From the NCBI GenBank assembly GCA_950022655.1, contig OX465579.1:80177193-80241192 (forward strand): a stretch of DNA of 64,000 nt, written 5' to 3'. The stretch comes from Alentia gelatinosa (Eukaryota > Annelida > Polychaeta > Phyllodocida > Polynoidae). Each line of letters starts with the position of its first letter. The stretch's first letter is position 1. The position numbers and the translations under genes were made by a program. Shown here one piece after another: positions 32,260-43,145 of the stretch. The notes under the pieces are model-generated. The model was not told the DNA's origin, did not search any database, and was given only the letters and a program-made list of their open reading frames with translations.

Positions 32260-32440
32260 TACTCAGTCTCTCAACATGCCTTGTCACACAATTTCATAAG
32301 CCATTCATTATACTTGTCCGTCATTCCAAGCTTGGGTAACTTTATTGGTAATATGCCATGGTGCACACTGTCAAATGCCTTCCGGTATATAAATAGCTCC
32401 CGTAACATCCCTGTTGTCGTGAGCTAGAAAAAGATTATTG
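32260..32440 (-). pseudogene. LINE reverse transcriptase scrap (motif A region)
   Basis: A minus-strand frame reads YRKAFDSVHHGILPIKLPKL followed by MTDKYNEWLMK, the motif A region of a CR1/Jockey-type RT. Only about 50 codons remain. Confidence 0.6.
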
Positions 32441-32617
32441 ACTACTTGGTATACTGCGACTATAGTGCCTATTTTCTTAACTTTTATTAACTTTCAAATT
32501 GTGTATCAGTTAATAAATTGTTTTGTTCTAAAACTAATGTTAGATAGCTCACAGTCATAGGCGAGATTAGCGGTTGCGCTGCATGATGAGTAAGAAGAGC
32601 ACTCTTGAGCGATGTGT

Positions 32618-33169
32618 TGTAAAGTTCAGGTCTATATATCCCTATCATGGCCATGTAATATTGGTTTCTATGAGAAGAAAGTAATTATCTAAATTACCCC
32701 TAATTATTGAGGAACAAATTGACTGAATTGGACCAGTCGCCATTCTTGTTAGTAACCTCCTCCCTGATGTTTACAGTACGGCTGCCATGCTTTGAATGTC
32801 AGATAATACCCCTATTATCGCTCAGCTCTGGTTCCCAGTCTGCCCACATGGGGGCAGTCAAACAGAGTTGTTCAATGTAATGAGCGGCCTCCTGACATGT
32901 GCGACAGGTCGGAACGGGTGCTCAACCGGAACGGATTTGGTCTGCCTCTACTGGCTGTTGGTACAACAGCCAATGAGACTGCAGAGCTCACAGATGCCAA
33001 GCCTGTCATGTCAACCCCCTGCTAAGGGTATAAAACCAAGACCCATTGCTGTCAATAAACAGTTAGTCTCAGGTTCTGACTCAGAGTAATACCTAGTACT
33101 TCTGTGTTGAGTTCTGACTTTCTCTTCTTATGGTCTACCCCTTACGTGAGTAGGGTCCAAGACTTTACA
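32618..33169 (+). repeat. 5' LTR of the Gypsy element, 552 bp
   Basis: Starts TGTAAAGT and ends ACTTTACA (8-base inverted ends). It contains GGTATAAAACC (TATA, about 33027) and AATAAAC (about 33053). The stretch TTGGCGACCACGACGAG right after it (33170-33186) looks like a tRNA primer binding site. Confidence 0.75.
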
Positions 33170-33421
33170 TTGGCGACCACGACGAGACTCTGCTGAACTT
33201 GTTTCACTGAGTCTAGACACGAGCCGCATCTTCCTGATACCTCTACGCTGCAGTGCCTGAGCCTGATGGTAGCCCTTGGCAGGTGACCATGACAGCATAG
33301 CCTGCAGCACCCTGCTGGCGACGATTCGCACAGGGCTGCGACACCATAGTGCCCGGGCCTGATGGTAACCTTTGGCAGGTAACTGTGACAGCGCGGGAAA
33401 GAGGGTGCGAATGGAAGCCAG

Positions 33422-33817
33422 GTGTATGACGACTGGTTTCAGGCTAAAGTCAAGGCTGGAGAATTCACACCTGAGGAGATCAATGCCCCCGTGACCCAGG
33501 GTACCTTCTGGTCGGAGACGGTGGCATCCCAGCAGGTAGAGATGGAGGGTCGGCTCAACCAAAGTGCAGCGGACCAGAGTGCTGCCCGTATGGCCCATGA
33601 GAGGCACCTTGAGGGACTGATCGACCAGGTCATTAGCCGGGTAGACTCAGTGGCCCTCCGAGTCGACGCCACTGTAGCCAGGGAACCTGTGCAGGCACCT
33701 GTACACGAGGCAGCCTGTGAGCCCGAGGAACGTAGCGATGTGGAGCGGGAGAAGCACCTACGGTGGATGACCAGTGCCCTCCCAATAATCAACGGGTCCA
33801 ACAAGACGGCTCTATGA
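33422..33817 (+). pseudogene. gag-like fragment of the Gypsy element
   Basis: A 131-residue acidic, Gln/Glu-rich frame with a helical middle (MAHERHLEGLIDQVISRVD), in gag position after the primer site. No zinc knuckle is left. Assignment rests mainly on position. Confidence 0.4.
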
Positions 33818-34863
33818 CAGTGGCTCCTCGACATCGAGGACGTCACCTGGTCAAGTTGGACATTCAAGGCAACCGGTGTATGTTGTGCATCATGCCAGGG
33901 ATGTCCCACAACCTTCTACTTGGCAGCGATTTTCTGCAGGAGAGCCGGGCTGTGATAGACTATCAGCAGGTGTTTATTGTCAAGAAGCCGCATCCATTCC
34001 TGTGGGCACGGCATGGGGAGCTGTCTGTTGCGGAAGCGCTTACTGAACTTCAGTATTGGAAGAAGCGCTTCCCCACCATCTTCCCTGAGAAGGGAACCCC
34101 ATTGCTGTGCACGGATATGGTGAAAATGGTAATAGCGGCCGATCAACCAACGCCCCTATCATATCCCCCTCGCCAAGGGAAATCATGGACCAGGAGCTGG
34201 ACAAGATGCTGGAGGAGGGGATTATTGAACCTTCCACATCTCCCTGGGCCAGCCCGTTGATGCTGGTGCCGAAGAAAGATGGATCTATCCTGTTCTGCGT
34301 GGATTATAGAGCGCTCAACGCAGTAACCCGGGACGCATATCCCCTCCCCCGCATTCAGGATATAATGGACTCATTGAGCGGTGCTGCCGTTTTCTCTACT
34401 TTGGACCTGAAATCAGGCTACTGGCAAGTCCCAATGGACCCTGGTAGTATGGAGAAGACAGCCGTTGCCACACACCGAGGCCTGTTTCAGTTCCGGCGGA
34501 TGCAGTTCGGACCCTGTAACGCCCCCTGAGCAGTTCATGATGGTTTACTTGGATGACCTCGTCATCTTCTCCAAGAACAAGGAGGACCATCACGAGCATG
34601 AGCCCCAAGAGGTCGCGGCCATAGTACCGGTTGAGGAAGAAATGAACGTACCTTGGGCTACCTACAAGCTGGATTCTAAGGATGTCCAGACGGAGCAGCT
34701 CAAGATGGCTGAATATAAACTGGGACTTGAGGATCTCGATCACTACCTGGTGAGCGGAGGTCTGCTCTACACCTTAGAGGGGCCCTCAGGACAGACGGAG
34801 TACCCCAGGATTGTACTCCCTGTGCCATTCAGAGCAGGCCTTATCAAGAAGGCTATGAGGTGA
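33763..34863 (+). pseudogene. protease / reverse transcriptase remnant of the Gypsy element
   Basis: Overlapping frames give a protease end (NLLLGSDFLQ), the RT entry (ASPLMLVPKKDGS, CVDYRALNAVTRDAYPLP), motif A (FSTLDLKSGYWQV) and then, after a deletion just past FGPCNAP, the catalytic YLDDLVIFSKN. The RNase H region is missing; the frame passes straight into integrase-like sequence. At least two frameshifts. Confidence 0.75.
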
Positions 34864-35959
34864 TGTGCCATCAGGGCGTGAGGAAGACCTTAGGGAGGAT
34901 CCAGGAAGTGGCCTGGCATGTGGATACAAGTCTTTGTGATTCTGGCGCGCTGTGCCACCTGTGCGGCCAGCCCGTCGCTGCATACCCTGGAGAAGTAGTG
35001 GCCAGGGACCTGACTGGGCCCTTGCCACTAGGCCGTAGTGGTGTGAGATACTTGCTATCTATAATCGACCACACTACTGGCTATGTGGACTGCTTCCCTC
35101 TCTCTGACAAAGCCTCCACCTCGATCTTCAAGGCCCTACAGACAGACTATGTCCCGCAGTACGGACCACCTAGAATCATGTTAACGGATAATGCGCTTGA
35201 GTTCAAGAACGCTCTTGTGGAGGGTTACCTCAAGGAACTCGGGACCGAAGTTCGTTACACGACACCGTACCACCCGCAAGCAAACGGCAAGATTGAGCGA
35301 TTCCACCGATCACTCAAAGACATGCTGCGGAAGCTTGTCAATGCACGTGCTTGCTAGTGGGAAAGTCACCTGGGATCTCTCCTGGCACATTGCACAACCA
35401 CCAGCGATGTTACTGGCTATTCACCTTACTACTTGATGTTCGGTTGCCATCCCCCCCAGCCCCTGGCAGGTTTATTCAATCGGGTAAATGGCTATAGTAA
35501 AGGGCGTGTAGCAGAAGCAACTGACTTGCATTCTTGTGCGTTGAAGGATGCTGTTGCCAATGCTGAGATTGCCTCCAGCAACAAGCGAATGCCAAGGAGG
35601 TGGAACCCGGTGATTGGGTATACCTTCGCGTCATGGAACCCGGACTGCTGGACCCACGATGGGACTCAGGATACACGGTGACCCGTGTCAACAGGCCTGT
35701 GATCACATGTGTTGGCCCTAACAATAGGCACCGCGTGATCAATCGATGCAACGTCCGGCTCACAGAGCCTGGCTTGGACTGGGAAGGACTGAGACCACGG
35801 CTGACACGTACTCAAAGGACCAAAACAGCCGTCAAATCTAAGCCTGCTGAAGTGCCTACACCAACACAATGGAGGCCTGTTGCTTCAGCAGCTAGCCGCC
35901 CTGTAGACACAACCAGTAGGTTGGGACACCATGCTTGGATGCCCACATATATCCTGTAA
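34860..35959 (+). pseudogene. integrase remnant of the Gypsy element, core and C-terminal module
   Basis: Frame 34860-35357 has a partial His-Cys region and the catalytic Asp (ARDLTGPLP), Asp (MLTDNALEF) and Glu (NGKIERFHR) in the right order. After frameshifts, 35600-35959 has the C-terminal module (PGDWVYLR, SGYTVTRV, VINRCNVRL). The element cannot encode a working integrase. Confidence 0.75.
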
Positions 35960-36410
35960 ATATTACCTTCATCACATCCCCCCACTTCATCATTCAAGGC
36001 ACCATGATGATCCTTGTGTTTATCACCCTGTGGTCTGAGCACCCAGACCTCTTCAGAGGGGACGGAGTCTTGGTACACAAGGACAGCCGCGTCCGCACTC
36101 TGTCGGCAACGTGGTCCGTCTTTGTCACTAGTGAGCCCCCACAAAATCCAAACCAGCCATCAACTTCTCTTGGCCAGCTTCTCTCCCAGCAACAGTCCAA
36201 GAGAGGTTGATCCTATTACCTAAGATCACAGTGCCTCTCTTCAATCTTGGTCGGCTGGACCAAGGTCTCGACTTCCAAGCCCTGGTGGGCCCGCCTTCGC
36301 CTTCCTACAACCTCGCCTTTGGACTCGGGCTCACCAGTGGGGTCTTGTCCTGCAGCCTTGCCGTCATCTTCATAATTTACATGTGTCGCTTGCTGCCTCA
36401 GAGCTCCTAA
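35935..36410 (+). pseudogene. envelope-like remnant of the Gypsy element
   Basis: After integrase, a frame (35935-36210) carries a pattern with a hydrophobic start and LSATWSVFVTS. An overlapping frame (36207-36410) ends with a hydrophobic, membrane-spanning-like stretch and a short basic tail. Position and shape suggest the two ends of a third ORF of envelope type with its middle deleted. Weak evidence; it is non-functional as it stands. Confidence 0.35.
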
Positions 36411-37105
36411 CCCCATCCCACCCCTATCACCTCCTGTCCTCCAAACACCTGATCAGGACCATGCCTCAACTACCTCCATTCCCCCATCACTCCCGATAAT
36501 CATTATCTTAGTATTTTACTACAATTTAGACTCAAATCTTGCCTCAATGCCATATATTTTCAAAATTCATTTATATTATCCAGATCTACTACACTCAGTA
36601 ATGGGTCAATAGGCGTATATGGCCCCTTGGGGAGCCTTAATTCTTCCTGAAATAATAGTGTAAGGGGAAAATTTATCTAGGCATCAATTTTATTCTACCA
36701 ATCCATAATCATTTAAACTACCCTTATCCTAGCGACTCGGTCATCATGTATATAATTTTATAACCTTCACTGAGTGGGGAAACCTATCAATGAGTTTGCT
36801 AGACTACAAATTACTTGTATATACCTATATGACAATATGTTATTCACTTTTATACCTAAAAACCTCATTTTTAGTACAATCTACCAAAGATCCCATTATG
36901 ATTTGTGGCCAGTAGTTAGATGGGTATGAATAGAGTTATTCAAAATAGTTTCAAATTGCATGGTACAGCTTTACAGGTCACCGCCATTACATATCCTGGG
37001 CCCAAAGACATGCTGGATTTGGAATCTTACCAAAATTTCTATTTAAGATTTACGATAATATGTTATATTTGAAGTTATTATCATATAGAATAATCTTGAG
37101 GTGAG
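36411..37105. other. non-coding
   Basis: AT-rich, probably the 3' non-coding part of the Gypsy element. No gene seen. Confidence 0.45.
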
Positions 37106-38434
37106 GGGTGGGATTTTTAAAACCTGCTAAATTACCGAAAACAGGGTTATTTAAGGCTAATGCTGTATAAACGTATCTCATCGATGTAAAAATAGCATTT
37201 TTTGGTGTATCTTTAGATGGTCTTTCATTCCAACATAGGGTTTTGTATAGCTCTGAGGAATTTTTCCTTCCGAAAATCAACAAAAACTGTGATTTTCTAG
37301 TGTTTTCATTTTTTTTCAATATCTTGGAGGCACAATGTTGAACCAATTGTTTCTATTAACTTGTTTAAAACATATGTCATGAGAAGTGTAGACTATATAG
37401 TTTTGAAAATTGGTTAAAGTTTGAAAAAATAACATAATGGTCAAAACTATTCAGGACCTTTAAATTTTCCAACTGAGAGCACCATAGAGCATGTTGTCCG
37501 ACACCCCAATTTTGAGAGAATTGTACTAATGAGATATACAATGAGAAATTAATTTTTCTTTATTGTAAAATGTTGACCAATATCCTGACTGTGAGACCTG
37601 AAAGTTTCAACCCAATTAGATTATCCAGTCTGATATTAAAACATTGTGATTCCATGATGATATTTTTTCTAAAAAACGGGGTGTTGGACAACACCCCTGT
37701 TAAAAGATGTCTAGAAGAAATAATAATCATAATAGAATAACAAATACCCCTGTATATGTTAAGTATTCCTACCACTTTTAAATACCCAGTTTACTTTCTT
37801 CCTGAATAAAAAAAATGTACTTCTTGTGATTCAAAAACTGAAAACGTGTTGTCCGACACCCCGGGGTGTTGGTCAACACGCTCTGATATAAATCCTGATT
37901 TTGGGGTTGTTTCTTATCAGTAATTGAGTGATTTGCTTTGAAAAACATAGCTTTCTATCATTTCATTAAGAATAAAAAGGATTATAGTTACTGATGTTAT
38001 TTTATTCATTGTACTGAGCAGTTTTAAAAATGTGTTGTCCGACACCCCACGTGTTGTCCAACACCCCTGCCTGCCCCAAACCCAAATATGGCTCAGAGCT
38101 TTTGTTTCAAATCTGATATATGATAGACGTGTTTTGGGTCAAATATGAATATGTCACCATATAATATTAGTTTTTCTCAAATTATAAGCTTTAATAATGT
38201 TTCTTGAAATTTCAAATATTTCAGGGGGGTGGACAACATGAAGTATTATACACAACTTCAAAAGGCTCTCAAATCTGAACCATTTGTCTGATTTTGTTGG
38301 AATAATGTTTTTCTGGAAGGTATGCTGTAGGAGACTAATATGAATTATAAAAAGAAGTAGTATTCTAAAATTATTTTTTGAGTGTCTGACCCCAGGAAGA
38401 AAGCGTAATTTAGCAGGTTTCAAAAATCCGACCC
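37106..38434. mobile_element. non-autonomous DNA transposon, copy B (TGAG duplication)
   Basis: Left end GGGTGGGATTTTTAAAACCT, right end TTTCAAAAATCCGACCC, flanked by TGAG on both sides (37102-37105 and 38435-38438). It aligns with copy A (3392-4150) at both ends and through the CCCCGGGG palindrome (about 37861), but has an extra block of about 560 bases (37190-37755). It shows the same GTTGTCCGACACCCC motif array. Confidence 0.82.
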
Positions 38435-38438
38435 TGAG

Positions 38439-39029
38439 AATGTTTACACTACCAGAATCTTCCAAATAACAACTAAATTATGGTCAATTCGATGCCTGTT
38501 AAAGCTGGTACACTGAGAGTGCAGATATTACGCGCAGAAACAGACCTTCTGGTCCACCATTGTTGATCAGGTTGTAGTGAGTTCCCGCAACTAGGGTAGT
38601 CAGCGTCAATTCCAACTCCCTGAGAGGCACGGAAGACGGCCTCAGAACCTAACTACTACTGTGGGATAAGACTAGGGCGCATCGACCAAGAGATTTACTT
38701 GCCGTGACTAGCCATTCCAAGAGTAACAAGGAAAACTCCACCTTACAGCACCTCGGCGACCCCTGTCCCATTGAACATTACAGATGGATTTTTCTGTCAA
38801 TGAGGCAGTGCAACATGCCTGCTAGGGGGTCGCCAAAAGACAGTTATATTTCAGTGGCTGGACATATTTTTATACTTTATATTATCTTTTTTTTATATAT
38901 GCACTCACAGAGGCGAGATGGAATCTTTATATTTCGATCGTTTTTGTTGACATGTATTCCCAGGGTTATTTTTGGTTGAACATGTCAGGTTTGGACACAG
39001 CTGGGTAAGGTGACTGCCCATTTTTTAAC
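38439..39029. other. non-coding
   Basis: No supported gene. The join to the truncated 3' LTR at about 39030 is a deletion point. Confidence 0.45.
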
Positions 39030-39288
39030 CGGAACGGGTGCTCAACCGGAACGGATTTGGTCTTCCTCTATTGGCTGTTGGTACAACAGCCAATGAGAGC
39101 GCAGAGCTCACAGATGCCAAGCCTGTCATGTCAACGCCCTGCTAAGGGTATAAAACCAAGACCCATTCCTGTCAATAAACAGTTAGTCTTAGGTTCTGAC
39201 TCAGAGTAATACCTAGTACTTCTGTGTTGAGTTCTGACTTTCTCTTTTTAAGTCTACCCCTTATGCAAGTAGGGTCCAAGACTTTACA
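39030..39288 (+). repeat. 3' LTR remnant of the Gypsy element
   Basis: From GGAACGGGTGCTCAACCGG to ACTTTACA this matches the last ~270 bases of the 5' LTR with a few differences (for example TTCCTCTATT for TGCCTCTACT). The first ~280 bases are missing. Confidence 0.75.
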
Positions 39289-39293
39289 GTGTA

Positions 39294-39493
39294 TTACACC
39301 CTTAAATGTACTAAAACCCACATATGTAACAACCCTTAAATGTAATATAATTTCAACCACATTTGTTATAAACTCCCTTAACTGTAATAACACCTCCCTT
39401 AAATGTAATAACCTTGTCAACCTTATTTGTAATACAAAATCACCCTTGAATGTAATAATCTTTGTAACCACAAAGTACATTTAAGGGTGTAAC
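39294..39493. mobile_element. MITE with TTACACCCTTAAATGTACT ends and internal repeats
   Basis: The left TTACACCCTTAAATGTACT (39294-39312) is exactly inverted at 39475-39493. Between them the unit CCCTTAAATGTAATAA recurs about six times with spacers near 30 bases, so the terminal repeat has been amplified inside the element. It starts a few bases after the LTR end. Confidence 0.7.
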
Positions 39494-40648
39494 AGACGTG
39501 CCTGGAACGGCCGCTTGTTACGATGTAGAGGCAGGCTAGCAGGTTGGGTGCCGCCGCTCCCGCGTAAGTTCCCAGGGCTGCTGGAACCGATGCCAACAAT
39601 TCCAATCAGGTCAGCAGCAGAGCCAGTAAGGGGGCATATAAGGCAGGTGGTAGGGGGGCTACAGGCCACTTCTAGGGAAAACCAGTGAATTCGGTACCGC
39701 GACAGGTTTGGTCCGGTGGTGAGTTCGCTACTGCGACAGTTCCGGTCTGCGAAATAGGTGAATTTGATACTGCCCGCGGTGCCAGCCGCCACCCGCAGTG
39801 CCGTGGTCGGGTGCCGGCTGCCAGACGCGGTCAGGGCCGGCCACACGGCTGGCTATACCCGGAATATACCTGCAGCCCTGTCAGCCAGTCTGTCTTTTCC
39901 GTGAATTTTTATTCAATTATTTATACTTGGTGGCTGTACCATCCCTTATTTATTCAACGGCATGTGACCGAATTCACCGTAGACCCTTCTAGTTAGGGAT
40001 CGGGACATGTCAGAGGTAGGCCATGTGAGTGGAGCTGTTTCATTTAGTATAAGAAGTGTTGGGATATAACCAGAGTGATAAATAGACAAACACAGATGCA
40101 TGTACGCTAACACATAGATACACAAAATACACATGTATATACATACACACGTGCAGATATCTAGACACATATGATACACAGAGTCCCATACATATGCCCC
40201 CCCCCCCCCTACTACTTCCACCACCAACCACCACTACCACCAGCACTTATATAGAACGTCCTGACCATGCTGTGCAAGTCACAGAACGAGATGGTAATTT
40301 ACGGTTTGTACAGGACGAGGCATTTATGCCGATTCCATTTCGTTAGATGGCGAAACGGTGCGTATTTACAGTATATACGGCATGGTATAGAGTAAAACCT
40401 TGAATGTATCTGCCATGGGTCACTGCTCCTACCAGCCCTCTCCCTCTCTATCTATCTCTCAGTCTGTATACACATAAAAAAGCATGTAACACAAAGTAAA
40501 ATTATCCTGTATAAATGTTGATAAACTTTCACTAAATGCATGCCATGTAATATTGTTTTCTATGTGAGTCTCACCACTCACAGTGCTCTGCATGCTCTGA
40601 CTGCCAGACAGTCACTGACCCATAGCATTGGAGAGATCTAGTTATACC
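39494..40648. other. non-coding, GC-rich first half
   Basis: 39500-39870 is GC-rich and holds three imperfect copies of a ~40-bp unit around GTGAATTCGGTACCGCGACAG (39685-39770). A C-run lies at 40198-40209. No gene seen. Confidence 0.45.
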
Positions 40649-40805
40649 CACTGCACGAAAACCACCGTTTTACATTTAGGGGGGCGGCGGGGGCGGCGGA
40701 GGGAGGCGAGGGGAGGCGGGGGGCGGCGGGGGGCAGCGGGGGGCAACGGGGGGCAGCGGGGGACGGCGGGCTATATAGGAATAAACTGGTGGTTTTCGGC
40801 CAGTG
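40649..40805. mobile_element. MITE with CACTG ends, ACC duplication and a G-rich interior
   Basis: CACTGCACGAAAACCACCGT at the left is inverted as GGTGGTTTTCGGCCAGTG at the right. ACC flanks both ends (40646-40648 and 40806-40808). The interior (40679-40770) is a minisatellite of about nine units close to GGGGGGCAGC. Same ends as 50787-50917. CACTG ends with 3-bp duplications recall CACTA/EnSpm-type elements. Confidence 0.75.
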
Positions 40806-41089
40806 ACCCCACTGGACCCTGGTCAGGTGAATGTCAGGTTGCCCTGAAAGTATTACTATGACTGAAGGCAGAGGTGTCATTAGTAACCACTGCCTCAATT
40901 GGAACTAGTGTAGCTGAAAGTAACTGGTCAGAGGCGGCCTAACTGCAGACCTGATACACCCTATTGAGCCCCGTTCTGTACGTGTCTGACGGCTGTGTGG
41001 GCGGGGCTTACTCTATAGAATTAATTAACAGAGATTAATTGGTTTGCATCAGCTTTAATATTCAAACCTTATAAAACCCAATCTCCTAA

Positions 41090-41700
41090 TCCAACTATCT
41101 AATATTTACATTTGGAGAGGTTTTCTGAATCATCTGATATTTACATAGGAGCAAACCACAGAGTATGTTAATATATTGTTCTCTGTTCATTTATTTAATG
41201 TTTAAACCCTGTGCGAGATGAGTTACTACGACAGTGCCTGTGCCTGTGCTAACATATAGGCTGCATAATGTCCACATTTTCCAATCTATTTCTAATTTTA
41301 TACTTGTCCAAAAAAATCCATGTATACTTTCCGGTTGTCTTTTTTTAATGTTTAAACACTATATGGAATTATTCAGAAAACCCAGTCACCAAATCCAACT
41401 AAGCCAACAGGAGGACTGCATAATGCCCAAATTCTTAAATGGATTTCTTGGTCTCTATTTATAAATATTTAAAGAAAAACACATAAAGGAACAAACCTTA
41501 AAGTGTATAGGATATCCATGTATACTTTCGCGGGTATTTTTTTAAATGTTCAAGCACTATATCAGATGATTCAGGAAACCCACACTCCAAATCCAAGCAA
41601 GTCAAGAGGCAGACTGTGAATACCCAATGTTTTTTTACGGATTAATAATACTAAACTTGTCTAAAATGAATAATATCTACTTAGGAGCAAACCTCAGATT
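41090..41700 (+). repeat. diverged ~200-bp tandem repeat, about three units
   Basis: Each unit has the ordered blocks ATCCATGTATACTTTC, TTTTAATGTTTAAACACTAT, TCAGAAAACCCA, CAAATCCAA and GACTGCATAATGCCCA (best seen at 41310-41460 and 41505-41650). The first unit (41090-41300) is more diverged. Confidence 0.55.
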
Positions 41701-42972
41701 GTTGAGATATGTAGAATCTGCCATTATTTCGGTTATATTTTGAGAAAGAACTATGGTGCCATTTCTAGCTACAGCAAAGTCACCATACACATGTGACAGT
41801 TTATTATTACTCATAACTTTTATATTTCACATAGTAACTTGTGATGAGGTATCATAAGGTACATGTAATATTTAAAACATTTACATACAGTTATTTATGA
41901 AGTACAGACTCAAATACTTAAGATACTTCAGACACCAAACTTAATAGGAAACACCAGTCACATACTCGAACATTCCAAGATGGCCGACACGTCTGGAAGT
42001 TTGCCTGTCAATGTGAATCAACAGATACAAGTTCTCTTTGCTATAGTAGTGCTCACAGTCTATGCCCTTCAGTTATTGTCAAATGTCTCTTTAACTTGAT
42101 CCAAAAGCAGTGGCATATGGTGGTAGTAGTCATCAGTCTCTGTTCCTCCAGTGCTGGGGTGAAACAGATCATGGAGAAGCCCAATCCTCAGAAAAGGCCT
42201 CTGTAGCCTAGTGTCCTATAGTATTCAAGCCTCTTCCCCGTAATAGTGGTAATGCTGAGCAGCCTGGAGATGTTGACACCATGGTGTCTGGGTTCCAAGT
42301 GAGCTTTGAGTGCAAATCAGCTTCCTTATATACCCTATGGGGGGTCAGTCCAAACGAAGATAGGGGACGGTTCAAACACTGGGGGTGGCAGTGCTTGCAA
42401 ACAGTTGAGCCTTATCCTCTATCTGGAGTGAGGACCTGTTAGGAGGCACCCTGTGAGCTTCTTAATACATCACACCTGCCCCTTAACATTCATGATCATA
42501 TTTCTTCAATCAATTTCCCTACTCTCAATTTGTTTAAACTGGTTAATATTCAAATAGAAACATACATTAGAGTGTGGAGATTCAACTGTGTCAGATTCAA
42601 CTATGTTACAAGCAGAGCTATCACAGGATGGTCAGTATTTACACATAATAAACTCTCCGATGTTAATTCCTAACCTTTAGCTTGATTTCACTGTGTCAAG
42701 TCTGATATCCTCGTATAGCTGCAAATGATGTATAATCAGGCGAGTACAATGATCGTTTCGTTTTACACTGTTAACTCCATAAGAAAATATGAATGGCAAA
42801 TCCCATAGGCTTGCGTTGGCTGTCGAAGCGAGTTGTAGCAGACTTGTCACTGGTCTTGTCAGTCATCCTTCCTGCCTCACACATCCGAAGTAATCACTAT
42901 ATTTATCACACTTATGATGATGTTTTCGGCCATAATATAAAAATCCCCTTGTAGCCACAATTCCTTCATTGA
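41701..42972. other. non-coding
   Basis: No gene or clear repeat seen up to the tyrosine-recombinase element. Confidence 0.45.
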
Positions 42973-43109
42973 GGCTAATTGGAAATTGGCAGTAATTATA
43001 CGGGAGGAATGTGTGGCGCCACCTAGCGCTTACGCGATCACGTCGCAGATGCGCACAGTACTCCACAGAGGGCGCCTCCAGCGATCGTCAAGACAGCGTT
43101 TGCTTCGGA
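42973..43109 (+). repeat. A1 repeat
   Basis: 137 bp, starting GGCTAATTGGAAATTGGCAG and ending GCGTTTGCTTCGGA. Same as 47521-47657. Confidence 0.9.
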
Positions 43110-43145
43110 TGCTAATTTAAGACCTCGCTCAAATCACTCGCAAAG

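Larger units (their letters stand above)
32618..39288 (+). mobile_element. decayed Gypsy-type LTR retrotransposon with nested insertion
   Basis: A 5' LTR at 32618-33169, a 3' LTR remnant at 39030-39288, and the tetramer GTGT just outside each end (32614-32617 and 39289-39292), a possible target duplication. The interior keeps gag, protease/RT, integrase and envelope-like pieces in normal order with deletions and frameshifts. A DNA transposon (37106-38434) is inserted in the 3' part. The duplication is short and could be chance. Confidence 0.65.

Noticed and set aside
33128..33909. Minus-strand frames of 150-160 codons in the Gypsy region
   Set aside because: They oppose the gag/protease region of a plus-strand element with LTR and primer site in order.
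32614..39292. GTGT flanks as firm proof of a single Gypsy insertion
   Set aside because: Four bases of low complexity with a truncated 3' LTR; kept only as a supporting hint.
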